Assembly (NCBI RefSeq): GCF_003412455.1
Contig: NZ_QTJU01000009.1
Location: 1-64,000, forward strand
Length of the DNA stretch: 64,000 nt
Source of the DNA: Deminuibacter soli
Lineage (GTDB): Bacteria > Bacteroidota > Bacteroidia > Chitinophagales > Chitinophagaceae
Direction of reading: 5' to 3'
The notes beneath the pieces were generated by a model. It searched no databases. It worked only from the letters and a program-made list of their open reading frames with translations, and was not told the origin of the DNA. Shown here piece by piece: positions 37,837 through 46,563 of this stretch (position 1 is its first letter; every line of letters begins with the position of its first letter). The translations under genes were made by a program, and so were the position numbers.

Positions 37837-38427
37837 TCAAATGCGGCCGGATTTCTTTTTCTGTGCCAGCTTGTTTTTAATACGGCTTAGGTGTACGGAA
37901 GTAATGCCAAGGTAAGAAGCAATGTAATGCTGTGCCACACGCTGCACAATATGCGGCCGATCGTTGAGCAGGTTGCTGTAACGCTGCTCCGGTGTGTCCC
38001 GGATACGGGACAGGAATTCATTCATATAATGCTGCTGCCGTTCAAACGAAAAATCGATCAGCGCCTGCAGGAAATAAGGGTGGCCTTCCGGGTTATTGAT
38101 CAACTCGTTGAAGACCTTCTTGGGCAACACCTGTACGGTAGTGGGTTCAACGGTTTCAATGGTGAATATACTGGGTATGTTCTTCCTGAAACTTTCGATA
38201 GACGCCACCCCTTCGTTTTCAAAGAAGAACTGCACGGTGGTATCTTTCCCGTTATTATTGAACCATACACGAAGGCAGCCCTGTTCAACAAAATAGTAAT
38301 GCTGCGCCACCTTACCCTCGTGCAACAGGATAGTTTTGGCAGGATACTCCAGCCGCTGCTGTTGCGCCGCATACTTTTCCAGCAACGGGGCAAGATGCGG
38401 AAAGCGTTTTGTTAATGTAACAATCAA
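37837..38427 (-). CDS. Crp/Fnr-family transcriptional regulator
   Basis: A 196-residue regulator: cyclic-nucleotide-binding-like beta-roll (about 25-115, KTILLHEGKVAQHYYFVEQGCLRVWF) and a C-terminal winged helix (QRVAQHYIASYLGITSVHLSRIKNKLA). The phosphate-binding cassette of true cAMP binders (GE-x6-R-S-A) is not present, as in many Bacteroidota Crp-like proteins, so the ligand is unknown. No ATG fits; the frame opens with TTG at 38427, and a stop codon lies seven codons further upstream, so a TTG or ATT start is required. Likely controls the downstream MDR gene. Confidence 0.85.
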   Translation of the reverse strand: MIVTLTKRFPHLAPLLEKYAAQQQRLEYPAKTILLHEGKVAQHYYFVEQGCLRVWFNNNGKDTTVQFFFENEGVASIESFRKNIPSIFTIETVEPTTVQVLPKKVFNELINNPEGHPYFLQALIDFSFERQQHYMNEFLSRIRDTPEQRYSNLLNDRPHIVQRVAQHYIASYLGITSVHLSRIKNKLAQKKKSGRI

Positions 38428-38657
38428 AGTGATGGTATTAATTGCTTACAACCCATTGGCGGCATTAAACTGCTCCACGGCTTCGCTTAACACTGCATTT
38501 TTTAACAACAACAGGTACACTATATTTTATGCGCATTCCGGAATAGTTATGATATGAACGGCCAATTTGAAGGGCAAAGATAAATAATGCCATTTACCCT
38601 GCGCAACCTGTATTTCGCCGGGAGCCTTGCTCCCTAACCCTTTTTTCCGGGAAACGC

Positions 38658-38688
38658 TTGCGTAACTTAATAGTTACTCATATATTTG
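38658..38688 (+). promoter_or_regulatory. Bacteroidota-type promoter with ArsR-like operator
   Basis: TTG at 38658-38660 and TATATTTG at 38681-38688, 20 bases apart, match the Bacteroidota -33/-7 pattern. Between them lies the perfect palindrome GTAACTTAATAGTTAC-type repeat with arms GTAACT/AGTTAC (38662-38677), a probable operator for the ArsR protein of the same operon. The first ATG follows 20 bases later. Confidence 0.65.
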
Positions 38689-38708
38689 AATCACCTAAAA
38701 GCCACACA

Positions 38709-39161
38709 ATGACTAAAAGTATTGAGCAGAAGCTGTTCTTCAACCACAAGCCGGAGGCGGTGTGGGAGTATTTGACCAATGCCGAACTGATGGCGCAGTG
38801 GCTGATGCCGAATGACTTTCAGCCTGTATTGTGGCATGATTTCCAGTTTACCACCAAGGCGTATCCTGATCTTGATTTTGACGGACATGTTTATTGCAAG
38901 GTGCTGGAAATAGTACCTTACAAAAAGCTGGTCTATTCATGGAAATCAGGGCCGGGTGAAGGCAGGATATCGGTTGATTCGATTGTTACCTGGACCCTGG
39001 TTGAGAAAGACAACGGAACAGAACTGCAACTGGTACACAGCGGCTTTAAGGAAATTGCCAACCTGAAATTGTACGCAGCCATGACAGACGGCTGGATGAA
39101 AAACATACAAAAGATCGCTGTACTTTTAAACGATGCAACACATGGCGCCGCAAACGTTTGA
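38709..39161 (+). CDS. SRPBCC (AHSA1-like) domain protein
   Basis: A 150-residue START/Bet v1-fold protein of the AHSA1 (activator of Hsp90 ATPase homologue) type, with the typical start IEQKLFFNHKPEAVWEYLTNAELMAQWLMPNDF and end LKLYAAMTDGWMKNIQKIAVLL. These small cytosolic proteins have a ligand pocket; most pair with an ArsR regulator, as here. ATG 38709 chosen because it follows the promoter and fits the family start. Its end overlaps the ArsR start by 20-29 bases, implying coupled translation. Confidence 0.9.
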   Translation: MTKSIEQKLFFNHKPEAVWEYLTNAELMAQWLMPNDFQPVLWHDFQFTTKAYPDLDFDGHVYCKVLEIVPYKKLVYSWKSGPGEGRISVDSIVTWTLVEKDNGTELQLVHSGFKEIANLKLYAAMTDGWMKNIQKIAVLLNDATHGAANV

Positions 39162-39471
39162 CGCTTTCCAGGCCATTTCAGATCCCAGCAGAAGGCAAAT
39201 ATTAAAGCTCTTATCCAAAGAGCGGCTTACCATTAATGCACTTGCTGAAAACTTTGATATGAGCCGCCCGGCGGTTTCGAAACACATAAAAATACTTGAA
39301 TACGCCGGCTTTATTTCCATTGAAGACATTGGGCGGGAACGCTATTGCACACTGAAGCAGGACGGGTTTAACAACCTGCAGGAATGGATTGATTTCTTTG
39401 ACGGCTTCTGGAAATCGAAGATGAATAAGCTGGAGATGTTGCTAAATAGTAAGAGTGGTGGGAAGAAGTAG
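39133..39471 (+). CDS. ArsR-family transcriptional regulator
   Basis: A 112-residue winged helix-turn-helix repressor (FQAISDPSRRQILKLLSKERLTINALAENFDMSRPAVSKHIKILEYAGFI). It lacks the metal-binding ELCVCDL box, so it is a non-metal ArsR of the kind that accompanies SRPBCC genes. A second in-frame ATG at 39142 (MAPQTFD) may be the true start. It overlaps the SRPBCC gene and probably binds the palindrome at 38662-38677. Confidence 0.9.
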   Translation: MQHMAPQTFDAFQAISDPSRRQILKLLSKERLTINALAENFDMSRPAVSKHIKILEYAGFISIEDIGRERYCTLKQDGFNNLQEWIDFFDGFWKSKMNKLEMLLNSKSGGKK

Positions 39472-39591
39472 CGTATCATTTCCGATACCTCACATTTGCA
39501 TTCCCCTTCGTGAATTACCAATAATAGCAACTTCAGTATAATGCTTACTTGATAGCTCAAGCCATAGCCACTTTTTTCATCATTTATATTG

Positions 39592-40143
39592 TTATTTCCA
39601 AACATAAATGGAATTTGACAAAGGCCTTTTATTGTTTGACCAATCTTTCGAAAGCTCTTCCATTGGTTTCAATCTATTTGTTTGCCACCAATTCATATAA
39701 ATTTTCTTGATCGCTACCATATCCTCAATAGTCAATGAATCCATAATAGGTTTTTCCCTAAGCACTCTCAGAATAACACAATAATTAAACAACCTATCTT
39801 TTTCAGTGTTTGCAAGAATATGTTCAATAATATAAGCTGCTCTTATACCAACATAATTATTAATGATAAAAGGATATATTCTCGAAGACAACGGATCTTG
39901 GTAACCTAAAAGGCCAGTTTGCTTTTTATCAATCACCTCGATAAGATATGGGATGATGCTTTTCCCCAGACGGGAAAAAGCATCATAAAAATCGGCAGTT
40001 GTATCAATTCTTTCTTTTTGAACGACAGAATAAGCCAGTTTTTGCAGGCTATCGGATTGTGCATAGCAACCAACACTGCTTATCAGCATCAGTGCTAAGA
40101 GCAGGGCAGTTAGACTTATGTAATATTTACTATTTTTTTTCAT
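39592..40143 (-). CDS. Predicted lipoprotein of unknown function, RHS-linked
   Basis: A 183-residue protein I do not recognise. The N terminus is a lipoprotein-like signal (LLALMLISSVGC, Cys near 27). The body is mostly helical (GKSIIPYLIEVIDKK, YVGIRAAYIIEHIL, RLFNYCVILRVLREKP) and reminiscent of HEAT-like helices. Base use is clearly more AT-rich than the surrounding genes. It starts 10 bases after the end of the truncated RHS frame, a position typical of immunity genes in polymorphic toxin loci; that role is only a guess. ATG at 40143. Confidence 0.7.
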   Translation of the reverse strand: MKKNSKYYISLTALLLALMLISSVGCYAQSDSLQKLAYSVVQKERIDTTADFYDAFSRLGKSIIPYLIEVIDKKQTGLLGYQDPLSSRIYPFIINNYVGIRAAYIIEHILANTEKDRLFNYCVILRVLREKPIMDSLTIEDMVAIKKIYMNWWQTNRLKPMEELSKDWSNNKRPLSNSIYVWK

Positions 40144-40153
40144 TTTTTTTGGT

Positions 40154-41344
40154 TTAAAAGTCCAACCCTTGGACGGTCACGTGTATATACATCCTTGCCC
40201 CATAATCATATAATTCCAGCCCTCCCCCGTCACTAAACTCGTTATTTTGTAACTCTTTGCCATTGTACTTAAACCTATTCGATAATTTAGTTGCAGCTTT
40301 GCTACTTATTCCCGCCATTGCCAAGCCAAATGGATAATAATGCGTTTCTTCAAGCAATGGACCTGGTGTATGAGTAATGCTCAAATTATCAAATGCTACT
40401 CCTGTATTACTCACATTGCTTTCGTAAATGTAAATATACCCATTTACCGGCATGGTAAGATTACCAGACTGAAGCACTTTATAGTTTTCGTTGGCGCCTA
40501 TCACCGGAATTTGTATATAACTACTGATACTTTGTTTGGTCAGTAGTTCCTCATCCAACATAATCCAGTTCAAGTATGCCTTTGGCCGACTGTCATCCGT
40601 AGTTTCTGAGTTTACAAATTCCTGTATCGGTGCGTTTAACAGGCTACCTGTACCACTTCCGAGATTGCTTGTATTAAAATGTCCACCAGCACCGGCCACC
40701 TCTCCCGTAAAAAGATTAACTACCTGTGATGCAAGATTATTAACAAGTTCGTTATTGGCTGGTTGGTGATCCTGGTTGCGATACCAGGCCTGCGCAGATA
40801 TAACTATCTGATCACCTGCCATTACCTTCAACAAAATACCCGGACCAATTTTCGGAGAACCATCTGACCCGTCGTTTTTCAACCAAGTAATGGCAGTATT
40901 ATTAGGATCGTTGTCAAACCCCGGAATTTCGCTTTTACTTCTGGTAGTTTGTATTAATTGATTACTAAATAATTTCTGCTCGGTAGTACGATACTGCGGT
41001 TCTACGGTAGCCAAATAACGCTGGCTGTTTTTCTCATCGATAAATACAGTACGCACATTACCTAAGTGATCTTTTAGAAAATAATCATAGGCATATCCTG
41101 TAGCATTACCTGTACCATCCCACAATACGCGAACACGCCCCTCTTCCTGATCTGTAAATGCACTTCCTTTAAAAGTCCCATCATTAGAACCTTGATCTGC
41201 ATAAGGTAACATTTTGTATTGCTCACATCCGTACTCATCATAGGCAACCGGAATAATCCCATCATGCTTGCCCGGTAAATTTTGCCATGCAACAGTTTGC
41301 ATAAGCCTCCCAAGCTCATCATAATACTGTGTAGTTTTAGACAA
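40154..41344 (-). pseudogene. Truncated RHS/YD-repeat protein fragment
   Basis: A 396-residue frame with RHS features: [56 protein letters not shown] and the core [31 protein letters not shown]. It is broken on both sides. There is no ATG (it opens with TTG and the frame runs back into the upstream PepSY-like gene), the long middle YD repeats appear missing because [13 protein letters not shown] leads straight to the hyperconserved core, and after YGARMY the expected DP-x-I/L-GR-W segment is replaced by [10 protein letters not shown] and a stop. It looks like a decayed or displaced RHS tail rather than a working toxin. Confidence 0.75.
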
Positions 41345-41355
41345 GCAGTATTCAC

Positions 41356-41778
41356 TTAATCCTTTACAGCCTTAATAAAATTACCCTCCTTATCAAAAAT
41401 CAAATCTGTTTTATTTACTTCGGCTTCGTAGTTTACTTCCCCTCCTGCCCTGGTTATTTTCGCAGCTTCTTTAATGGAAGCACCCTTGTAATGCTGTTTG
41501 ATGTAGGCGGCAACAGGTGCGGGCAGTTCAGCAGTTCTTATGTCCTCTTCCGTTTCTTTCAATGTTCCCGAAGCATCGTACACGGCTGACAGCTCCTTGC
41601 CGCCGGCGGTAAAATTCACCTCATAGTCCGCATCTTCCCTACCCCATTTCACTTTGGTAGCACCGGGGTAAGCTTTCTGAAATGCAGCCTGGGCAGCAAC
41701 AGGTGTTGCTTCTTTTTTTTGTGCAGACAGGGTTGTTATAAACAGTCCCGAAACTAACACGAGCATCAACGGTTTCAT
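41356..41778 (-). CDS. Exported PepSY-like domain protein
   Basis: A 140-residue secreted protein with signal peptide ([14 protein letters not shown]) and two copies of the beta-lactamase-inhibitor-like PepSY fold (about 27-85, [25 protein letters not shown]; and about 88-138, [20 protein letters not shown]...[14 protein letters not shown]). Periplasmic role unknown; such proteins are widespread in Bacteroidota. The RHS fragment begins directly after its stop codon. Confidence 0.85.
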   Translation of the reverse strand: MKPLMLVLVSGLFITTLSAQKKEATPVAAQAAFQKAYPGATKVKWGREDADYEVNFTAGGKELSAVYDASGTLKETEEDIRTAELPAPVAAYIKQHYKGASIKEAAKITRAGGEVNYEAEVNKTDLIFDKEGNFIKAVKD

Positions 41779-41868
41779 TACTTACAGGTTTAAATTGTTA
41801 TCAATACCATCAAACCTATTACCCGATTCTGGATATTTTCTGTAGTGCAGTAAACATCATTAAAATCA

Positions 41869-41898
41869 AAAGCCATGAAAGCGAACTTTCATGGCTTT
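41869..41898 (-). terminator. Intrinsic terminator after the chloroperoxidase-like gene
   Basis: 13-bp stem AAAGCCATGAAAG (41869-41881) with CTTTCATGGCTTT (41886-41898), loop CGAA; on the minus strand it is followed by TGATTTTAATG. It lies 22 bases past the stop at 41921. Confidence 0.7.
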
Positions 41899-41920
41899 GA
41901 ACTATCTGCTAAGGCTGCGT

Positions 41921-42742
41921 TTAAGACTGAATAAAGGCCAGTAAATCTTTATTGATGGTTGCAGCTTCTGTAGTGGGCATGCCGTGCGGGAAACCCGGGT
42001 ACGAAATCAGTTGCCCGTTTTTCAACAGTTTTACTGCTTTAGGAGCCGAAACATGATAAGGCACAATCTGGTCGTCTTCGCCATGCATTACCAGCACAGG
42101 AACGTCAACGCTTTTCAGGTCTTCGGTAAAGTCTGTTTCAGAAAAGGCTTTGATACAATCATAATGAGCTTTGATGCCACCCATCATGCCCTGGCGCCAC
42201 CAATTGTCTCTTACGCCTTGTGATACTTTTGCACCTTCGCGGTTGTAGCCGTAAAAAGGCAGCGTGATATCCTGGTAAAACTGCGAACGCTGCGTTGCAG
42301 TGTTTAAACGGATATCATCAAACACAGAAATGGGAACGCCATCAGGATTGGCGGGCCCCTGCGCCATCAGTGGTGTAACCGCGCTGATCAGCACGGCTTT
42401 GGCTACGCGGCCCTTGCCGTGTTTGGCTACATAACGGATTACTTCGCCACCACCTGTTGAGTGACCGATGTGGATGGCATCTTTTAAATCCAGCGCTGTG
42501 GTGATTTCCGCAACGTCTGCAGCGTAAGTATCCATTTCATTGCCAACAGCTGTCTGGCTCGATCTGCCATGTCCCCTGCGGTCAATGGCGATAACGCGGT
42601 AGCCTTTTTCCAGGAAAAAGATCATTTGCGCATCCCAGTCGTCAGCTGACAAAGGCCAGCCATGATGAAAAACAAGTGGCTGACCTGTTCCCCAGTCTTT
42701 GTAATAAATTTCGGTGCCGTCTTTTACTGTAAATGTGCTCAT
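41921..42742 (-). CDS. Alpha/beta hydrolase, cofactor-free haloperoxidase/esterase type
   Basis: A 273-residue cytosolic serine hydrolase. HHGWPLSADDWDAQM supplies the oxyanion region, GHSTGGGEV carries the nucleophile Ser (about 95), the acid lies in VLVMHGEDDQIVP and the His in PGFPHGMPTT. This layout is that of the non-heme chloroperoxidase/arylesterase group, which can make peracids from acetate and peroxide. Natural substrate is unknown. No signal peptide. Stands alone between two strong terminators. Confidence 0.9.
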   Translation of the reverse strand: MSTFTVKDGTEIYYKDWGTGQPLVFHHGWPLSADDWDAQMIFFLEKGYRVIAIDRRGHGRSSQTAVGNEMDTYAADVAEITTALDLKDAIHIGHSTGGGEVIRYVAKHGKGRVAKAVLISAVTPLMAQGPANPDGVPISVFDDIRLNTATQRSQFYQDITLPFYGYNREGAKVSQGVRDNWWRQGMMGGIKAHYDCIKAFSETDFTEDLKSVDVPVLVMHGEDDQIVPYHVSAPKAVKLLKNGQLISYPGFPHGMPTTEAATINKDLLAFIQS

Positions 42743-43051
42743 AGTGTTGAGTTTTATAATGTACTAACCGATACTTTGACAAGATTTGTTCAAGGGTTGC
42801 ATAACCCGTACCGGGCTGCCCGGGTGAATGTTTAACCAAGGTATAATTTAATACAGAAACGCATGTAACACTGTGCTCAATTGAGTATTAAATATGCTGA
42901 TCCGGACAACAAATGCAACCTGCATAAACAGCACTGTTAACGGAACAACCCGGAATAAGTTGACGGCTGCATTAAATAAATAAGCCTGTAACGGTCGCGT
43001 TACAGGCTTATGCGAAACAGGCAAAAAATGCCCGTTAATTTCGTATGAACA
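42743..43051. other. Gene-free stretch with a terminator, otherwise nothing recognised
   Basis: No open frame with a recognisable product. The only structure is the hairpin at 42981-43010. The region in front of 42742 is AT-rich and probably holds the hydrolase promoter, but no clear -33/-7 pair was seen. Confidence 0.5.
42981..43010 (-). terminator. Intrinsic terminator after the 43052 lipoprotein gene
   Basis: Perfect 13-bp stem TAAGCCTGTAACG (42981-42993) with CGTTACAGGCTTA (42998-43010), loop GTCG; minus-strand reading continues TTTATTTAATG. Confidence 0.75.
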
Positions 43052-43531
43052 TTATTGCACTTTTACATAAGTCTCCACAATCTCCCGCTCAATATGCAGG
43101 CTGTCGAGTTTTTCCACGCCCTTTTGAATAAGGCTGTCCGCATGGCGTGTAAGTGTAAAATTGAAGTCATGGTTCTCCCATTCCCGGCCCCCGCAATACA
43201 CCAGGTGTTCAGTGTATTGATCACCTGTTAAAGTGTAGGTGCCGCCACCTGAATCGTAGATGGCGTTGGCACCTTTACCCTGCGAGAGATCGTGCCTGAA
43301 AAAAGCAAAATGGCTGCCGTTAAATATCTTGATCATCTCCTGGTTTTGCAGCGGCAGCGGTTGGGCTGTATCGCCTTTTACCTGGATGGTGCTGGACACC
43401 AGTTTATACGTGCCTGTCAGGGCTTCCTTTTGTGCAGTAGAACCGGTTGCAGCCGTGTTGGTGGTTGAAGTGTTGTTGTTGCACGAGCAAAGCGTTAGTA
43501 AGGTAGCAGCAACCAGGAAAGTGGATCTCAT
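43052..43531 (-). CDS. Small predicted lipoprotein, lipocalin-like
   Basis: A 159-residue protein with a lipoprotein signal (LLTLCSC) and a Thr/Asn/Ala-rich linker, then a beta-rich domain (LTGTYKLVSSTIQVKGDTAQ, GGGTYTLTGDQYTEHLVYCG, FNFTLTRHADSLIQKG) resembling lipocalin-like domains of Bacteroidota. Function unknown. Flanked by its own terminator. Confidence 0.75.
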   Translation of the reverse strand: MRSTFLVAATLLTLCSCNNNTSTTNTAATGSTAQKEALTGTYKLVSSTIQVKGDTAQPLPLQNQEMIKIFNGSHFAFFRHDLSQGKGANAIYDSGGGTYTLTGDQYTEHLVYCGGREWENHDFNFTLTRHADSLIQKGVEKLDSLHIEREIVETYVKVQ

Positions 43532-43712
43532 TATATTGTTTTTGTGATGTGATAAAACTAAAGATAAGTAAATTCTTCAAAGCAAACATGCCGGGCACAC
43601 CGACAGTACAGGACAGTGCTCCAACACCCGGTGTATACATTTATCTTTGCTTAATACTCTGAAATGAAAGCCGGGTTTGTAAACAAGCGGTAATAAAGCA
43701 CAACAGCTATTT

Positions 43713-43748
43713 ATACAAAAGCCTTCCGGGTGCGGAAGGCTTTTGTAT
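43713..43748 (-). terminator. Strong intrinsic terminator after the 43769 gene
   Basis: 16-bp stem ATACAAAAGCCTTCCG (43713-43728) with CGGAAGGCTTTTGTAT (43733-43748); AT-rich outer arms allow it to work in both directions. It lies 21 bases after the stop at 43769. Confidence 0.8.
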
Positions 43749-43768
43749 TATACTGTGCCTTGTGTGGA

Positions 43769-46150
43769 TTATTCATATTTCAGCCAGGCAGTAACCGTAC
43801 AATCCTTGTTGGCCACACCCCTTATCCAGTGCGCGCTGTAGCCATCGGGAAATGTGTATGTAACCGTTTTGCCTGCCTGCACCTGTATTTGCCTGTACAC
43901 ATGCCAGCTGCTTAAATCAGCATTTATTTCCAGCGTAACCAGCACATCACGGTCGGCTTTCAGCGTTATTTGTTTTTTATCATACCCTGTCATCAGGTAA
44001 GGCAATGATGGTTCATTTGCTTTCACTGTTGTGTTCATCCAAAAACCGCCTTCGCCGGTGGGTTTACCCATTTTCCATAAATCATCTGCAACACCAAACC
44101 ATAAACCGCCGGAGCTATCCCCGTAGAAATGCCCGTCGTGCTTTGCATTATTACGGGTACCGCTCAATACCAGCAAGCCACGCCAGGTACAAAAATCAGT
44201 GATGCGTTTATTGTGTGTACATATGGGGCGCACAGCTGCAAAGCCTGATTCACGGCCTATTTCAAAAAATGTTCCGCCTGCGTTCAGCATGTAGCGTTCC
44301 GATTCAATTTCGCGCGCTCCCCTGCTGTTTACCTCGTTGTCGAGGCTGGCAGTGCCTTTGGGTAAACGGAAGGTGCCGGTATGATCATGTACTACAAGGG
44401 AAGCACTGTCTGTTTCAAAGCTCTTTTTAAAAGCAAGCAGTCTTTCCACCTGTGCAATACTGTCTGCCAGCGGTGTACTGAACTGCAGGCGCTCATCCAC
44501 CTCCCGGTAAGTCTTCCCCTTGTTGCCGATGGTTAACACCTGCAGGTTTTTATTATGCGCAGCTGGCCGGATCAGCGTCACCTCATCCTGCTGCCTTGCG
44601 TCATCTGCATTTGGCAATGATGCAAACAGTTCCTTATGCTGTATACTGCTCTTACCGGTGTAATGAAAAAACACAGTGGCTTTACAGGTTTGGCTTGCAG
44701 CCACACGAATCCAGGCAGCGGAAAAATCAGCCGGGAAAATAAAATACCGGTAGCCATGTGCAGGCACAGTAACTGTTTTATAAAACTGCCACTGACCATT
44801 GCCCTTAACATCCGCTTCCAGGGTAAACACTACTTCCCTGTTGGCATCATGGCTCAGGTGCAATACTTTCCGGGCATCGCCGGTAATAAGATAAGGTTGT
44901 GAAAATTCATTGGCGGCAACCGCATCATCCAGCCAGGGACCACCCCAGCCTGAGGTTGGGCCCCAGCTTTTCAGCTCATCCCAACTGCCAAACCACAGGT
45001 TTGACTGCGAGCGCCCGGCCATGGGATTCCCGAGCATGGTGGTTTCATCAGCAGCCAGCACCAGCTGCCCGTTCCAGTTGCAAAAATCAGGCACATAACG
45101 CAGGTGACTGCTCAGCGGCACAATACCAGCACTGTTTTGCTGCGAAAAGGTTTTAGGGAATGTGTAAAACATCCCGTGCATGTCCATCAGCATGTTGCCA
45201 TTGCCCACTTCCCTGATACGCGGCCATTCGGTATACCAGCCGCCCCAGTGGTCGTAAGTACGCGCAGCCTTGGGCAAGCGGTAGCTGAACCATTTGCCGC
45301 CATCCAGCAGCTGTAAAATCACAGACCGTTTATCCCAGCCAATACTCCATACCGGTGATGTATCGGCAGGTGCACCATAAATGCCGCCCGGCCCTGTTAC
45401 ATCGGTGAACTGCCTGCGTTGGATAACCGTCCACGCTGTTCCGTTCCAGGAAGCCAGCACACCTTTGTCTTCGCTGTTCTGCGGAAGATCACCCGCCAGC
45501 AGGTCCTGCTTAGAAATTTTATATACCGCATCTTCACCATTGTTGGCAATAAGCAAACGCCCCTGGCCGGTGTATGCGCCTTTGCCGTGCCAGCCGGGAA
45601 CAGGTTTATCAAACAGCTTTTTTACATCGAGTGAGCGTACATCTGCTTCATAAATCTTTCCCTCCATATCATAAAAATATACTTTGTCAGCCGGCGCTGT
45701 AAGATGCCGCGCTATGGCAGTGAGCCTGCCGGGCATTACAGATGGCGGTATAACCCGTATGCCGCCTGCGGAATCAATAAAATACGGCCCTATGATAAGC
45801 TGGTTGGTTTCGCGGTGAATCATGCGGCCGGCAGGTGTACCGCCAACACTTTGGGAATACGCGGCCAGCCGCAGGTTGCTGTCAATGCTGTACAATTTAT
45901 CAGAACTGCCATTGGGGCAATGCGGCGAGTAAGTAATGAACCACAGCTTTCCTGCCCAGGGCACAACAGCACCGATACCGCCTTCAATGCCGTCGGTTTC
46001 GCACCGGCCCGCATCGTGTTCATTAAATACGGCCAGGGAAGGATAAACCCCGCTTACCTGCAGCAACGCAGCTGAATCCTGCTGTGCACCAGCACTACCT
46101 GCCAGCATGCAGCCAAGCAGTATCAATGAAACGCATACGCGTGTTTTCAT
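43769..46150 (-). CDS. Large secreted protein of unknown function with internal duplication
   Basis: A 793-residue protein with a signal peptide (LLGCMLAGSAGAQ). I do not recognise the family. The first 340 residues look like a beta-propeller (GKLWFITYSPHC, KVYFYDMEGKIYEADV, RLLIANNGEDAVYKI). Two related segments of about 140 residues follow, at about 355-497 and 652-792: DFCNWNGQLVLAADE/DFCTWRGLLVLSG, NLWFGSWDELKSWG/GLWFGVADDLWKMG, QPYLITGDARK/LPYLMTGYDKK, AAWIRVAASQTCKATVFFHY/AHWIRGVANKDCTVTAWLKY. The Cys and Trp pattern is kept in both. It is a single-gene unit with its own terminator. Carbohydrate metabolism is possible but not shown. Confidence 0.7.
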   Translation of the reverse strand: MKTRVCVSLILLGCMLAGSAGAQQDSAALLQVSGVYPSLAVFNEHDAGRCETDGIEGGIGAVVPWAGKLWFITYSPHCPNGSSDKLYSIDSNLRLAAYSQSVGGTPAGRMIHRETNQLIIGPYFIDSAGGIRVIPPSVMPGRLTAIARHLTAPADKVYFYDMEGKIYEADVRSLDVKKLFDKPVPGWHGKGAYTGQGRLLIANNGEDAVYKISKQDLLAGDLPQNSEDKGVLASWNGTAWTVIQRRQFTDVTGPGGIYGAPADTSPVWSIGWDKRSVILQLLDGGKWFSYRLPKAARTYDHWGGWYTEWPRIREVGNGNMLMDMHGMFYTFPKTFSQQNSAGIVPLSSHLRYVPDFCNWNGQLVLAADETTMLGNPMAGRSQSNLWFGSWDELKSWGPTSGWGGPWLDDAVAANEFSQPYLITGDARKVLHLSHDANREVVFTLEADVKGNGQWQFYKTVTVPAHGYRYFIFPADFSAAWIRVAASQTCKATVFFHYTGKSSIQHKELFASLPNADDARQQDEVTLIRPAAHNKNLQVLTIGNKGKTYREVDERLQFSTPLADSIAQVERLLAFKKSFETDSASLVVHDHTGTFRLPKGTASLDNEVNSRGAREIESERYMLNAGGTFFEIGRESGFAAVRPICTHNKRITDFCTWRGLLVLSGTRNNAKHDGHFYGDSSGGLWFGVADDLWKMGKPTGEGGFWMNTTVKANEPSLPYLMTGYDKKQITLKADRDVLVTLEINADLSSWHVYRQIQVQAGKTVTYTFPDGYSAHWIRGVANKDCTVTAWLKYE

Positions 46151-46563
46151 GCAATTATTTTAACCGTTAATAAAGCAATTTTATTTATATAACTGTAACC
46201 TTTAGCAAAAACCCGGCCGCCGGTTTGCACCGGCAGTAACTTTTGAATAAAATGAATATGTGCCGGCAGCCATGTGGTTCACTGCCGAGAAATACCATAA
46301 CCATCCCTGCCAACACCTGCTGCGCTTTGAATAAAATGAATACGCGTTAACAACGCGCTCATCTGTGTCAGCAAAAATTCATCTGCTGCAGAAGTTTTAT
46401 TACTTTAAACCGCTAGCTATAAATATATTATATCGATAACGCTTATTGCATTGCCATCGCTTTTATTACCCGTTACATACAACTGCCGCTACACATGCGC
46501 AAATGCCCGCAACTACAATTTTATAAAAGCCATATTATATTCGGGAAACATTAAATATTACTT
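46151..46563. promoter_or_regulatory. Leader region with repeated TGAATAAAATGAATA motif
   Basis: No gene. The 15-mer TGAATAAAATGAATA occurs exactly at 46244-46258 and 46328-46342, and a third time at 47445-47459 before the second paralogue. A small hairpin CCGCCGG/CCGGC lies near 46217-46235. Closer to the gene, TATATTCG at 46536-46543 could be a -7 element; the block from about 46533 to the ATG is repeated in front of 47531. Confidence 0.55.

Noticed and set aside
40154..41344. Working RHS toxin with a C-terminal toxin domain
   Set aside because: The sequence stops ten residues after YGARMY, lacks the DP-GR-W junction and any toxin domain, and has no proper start.
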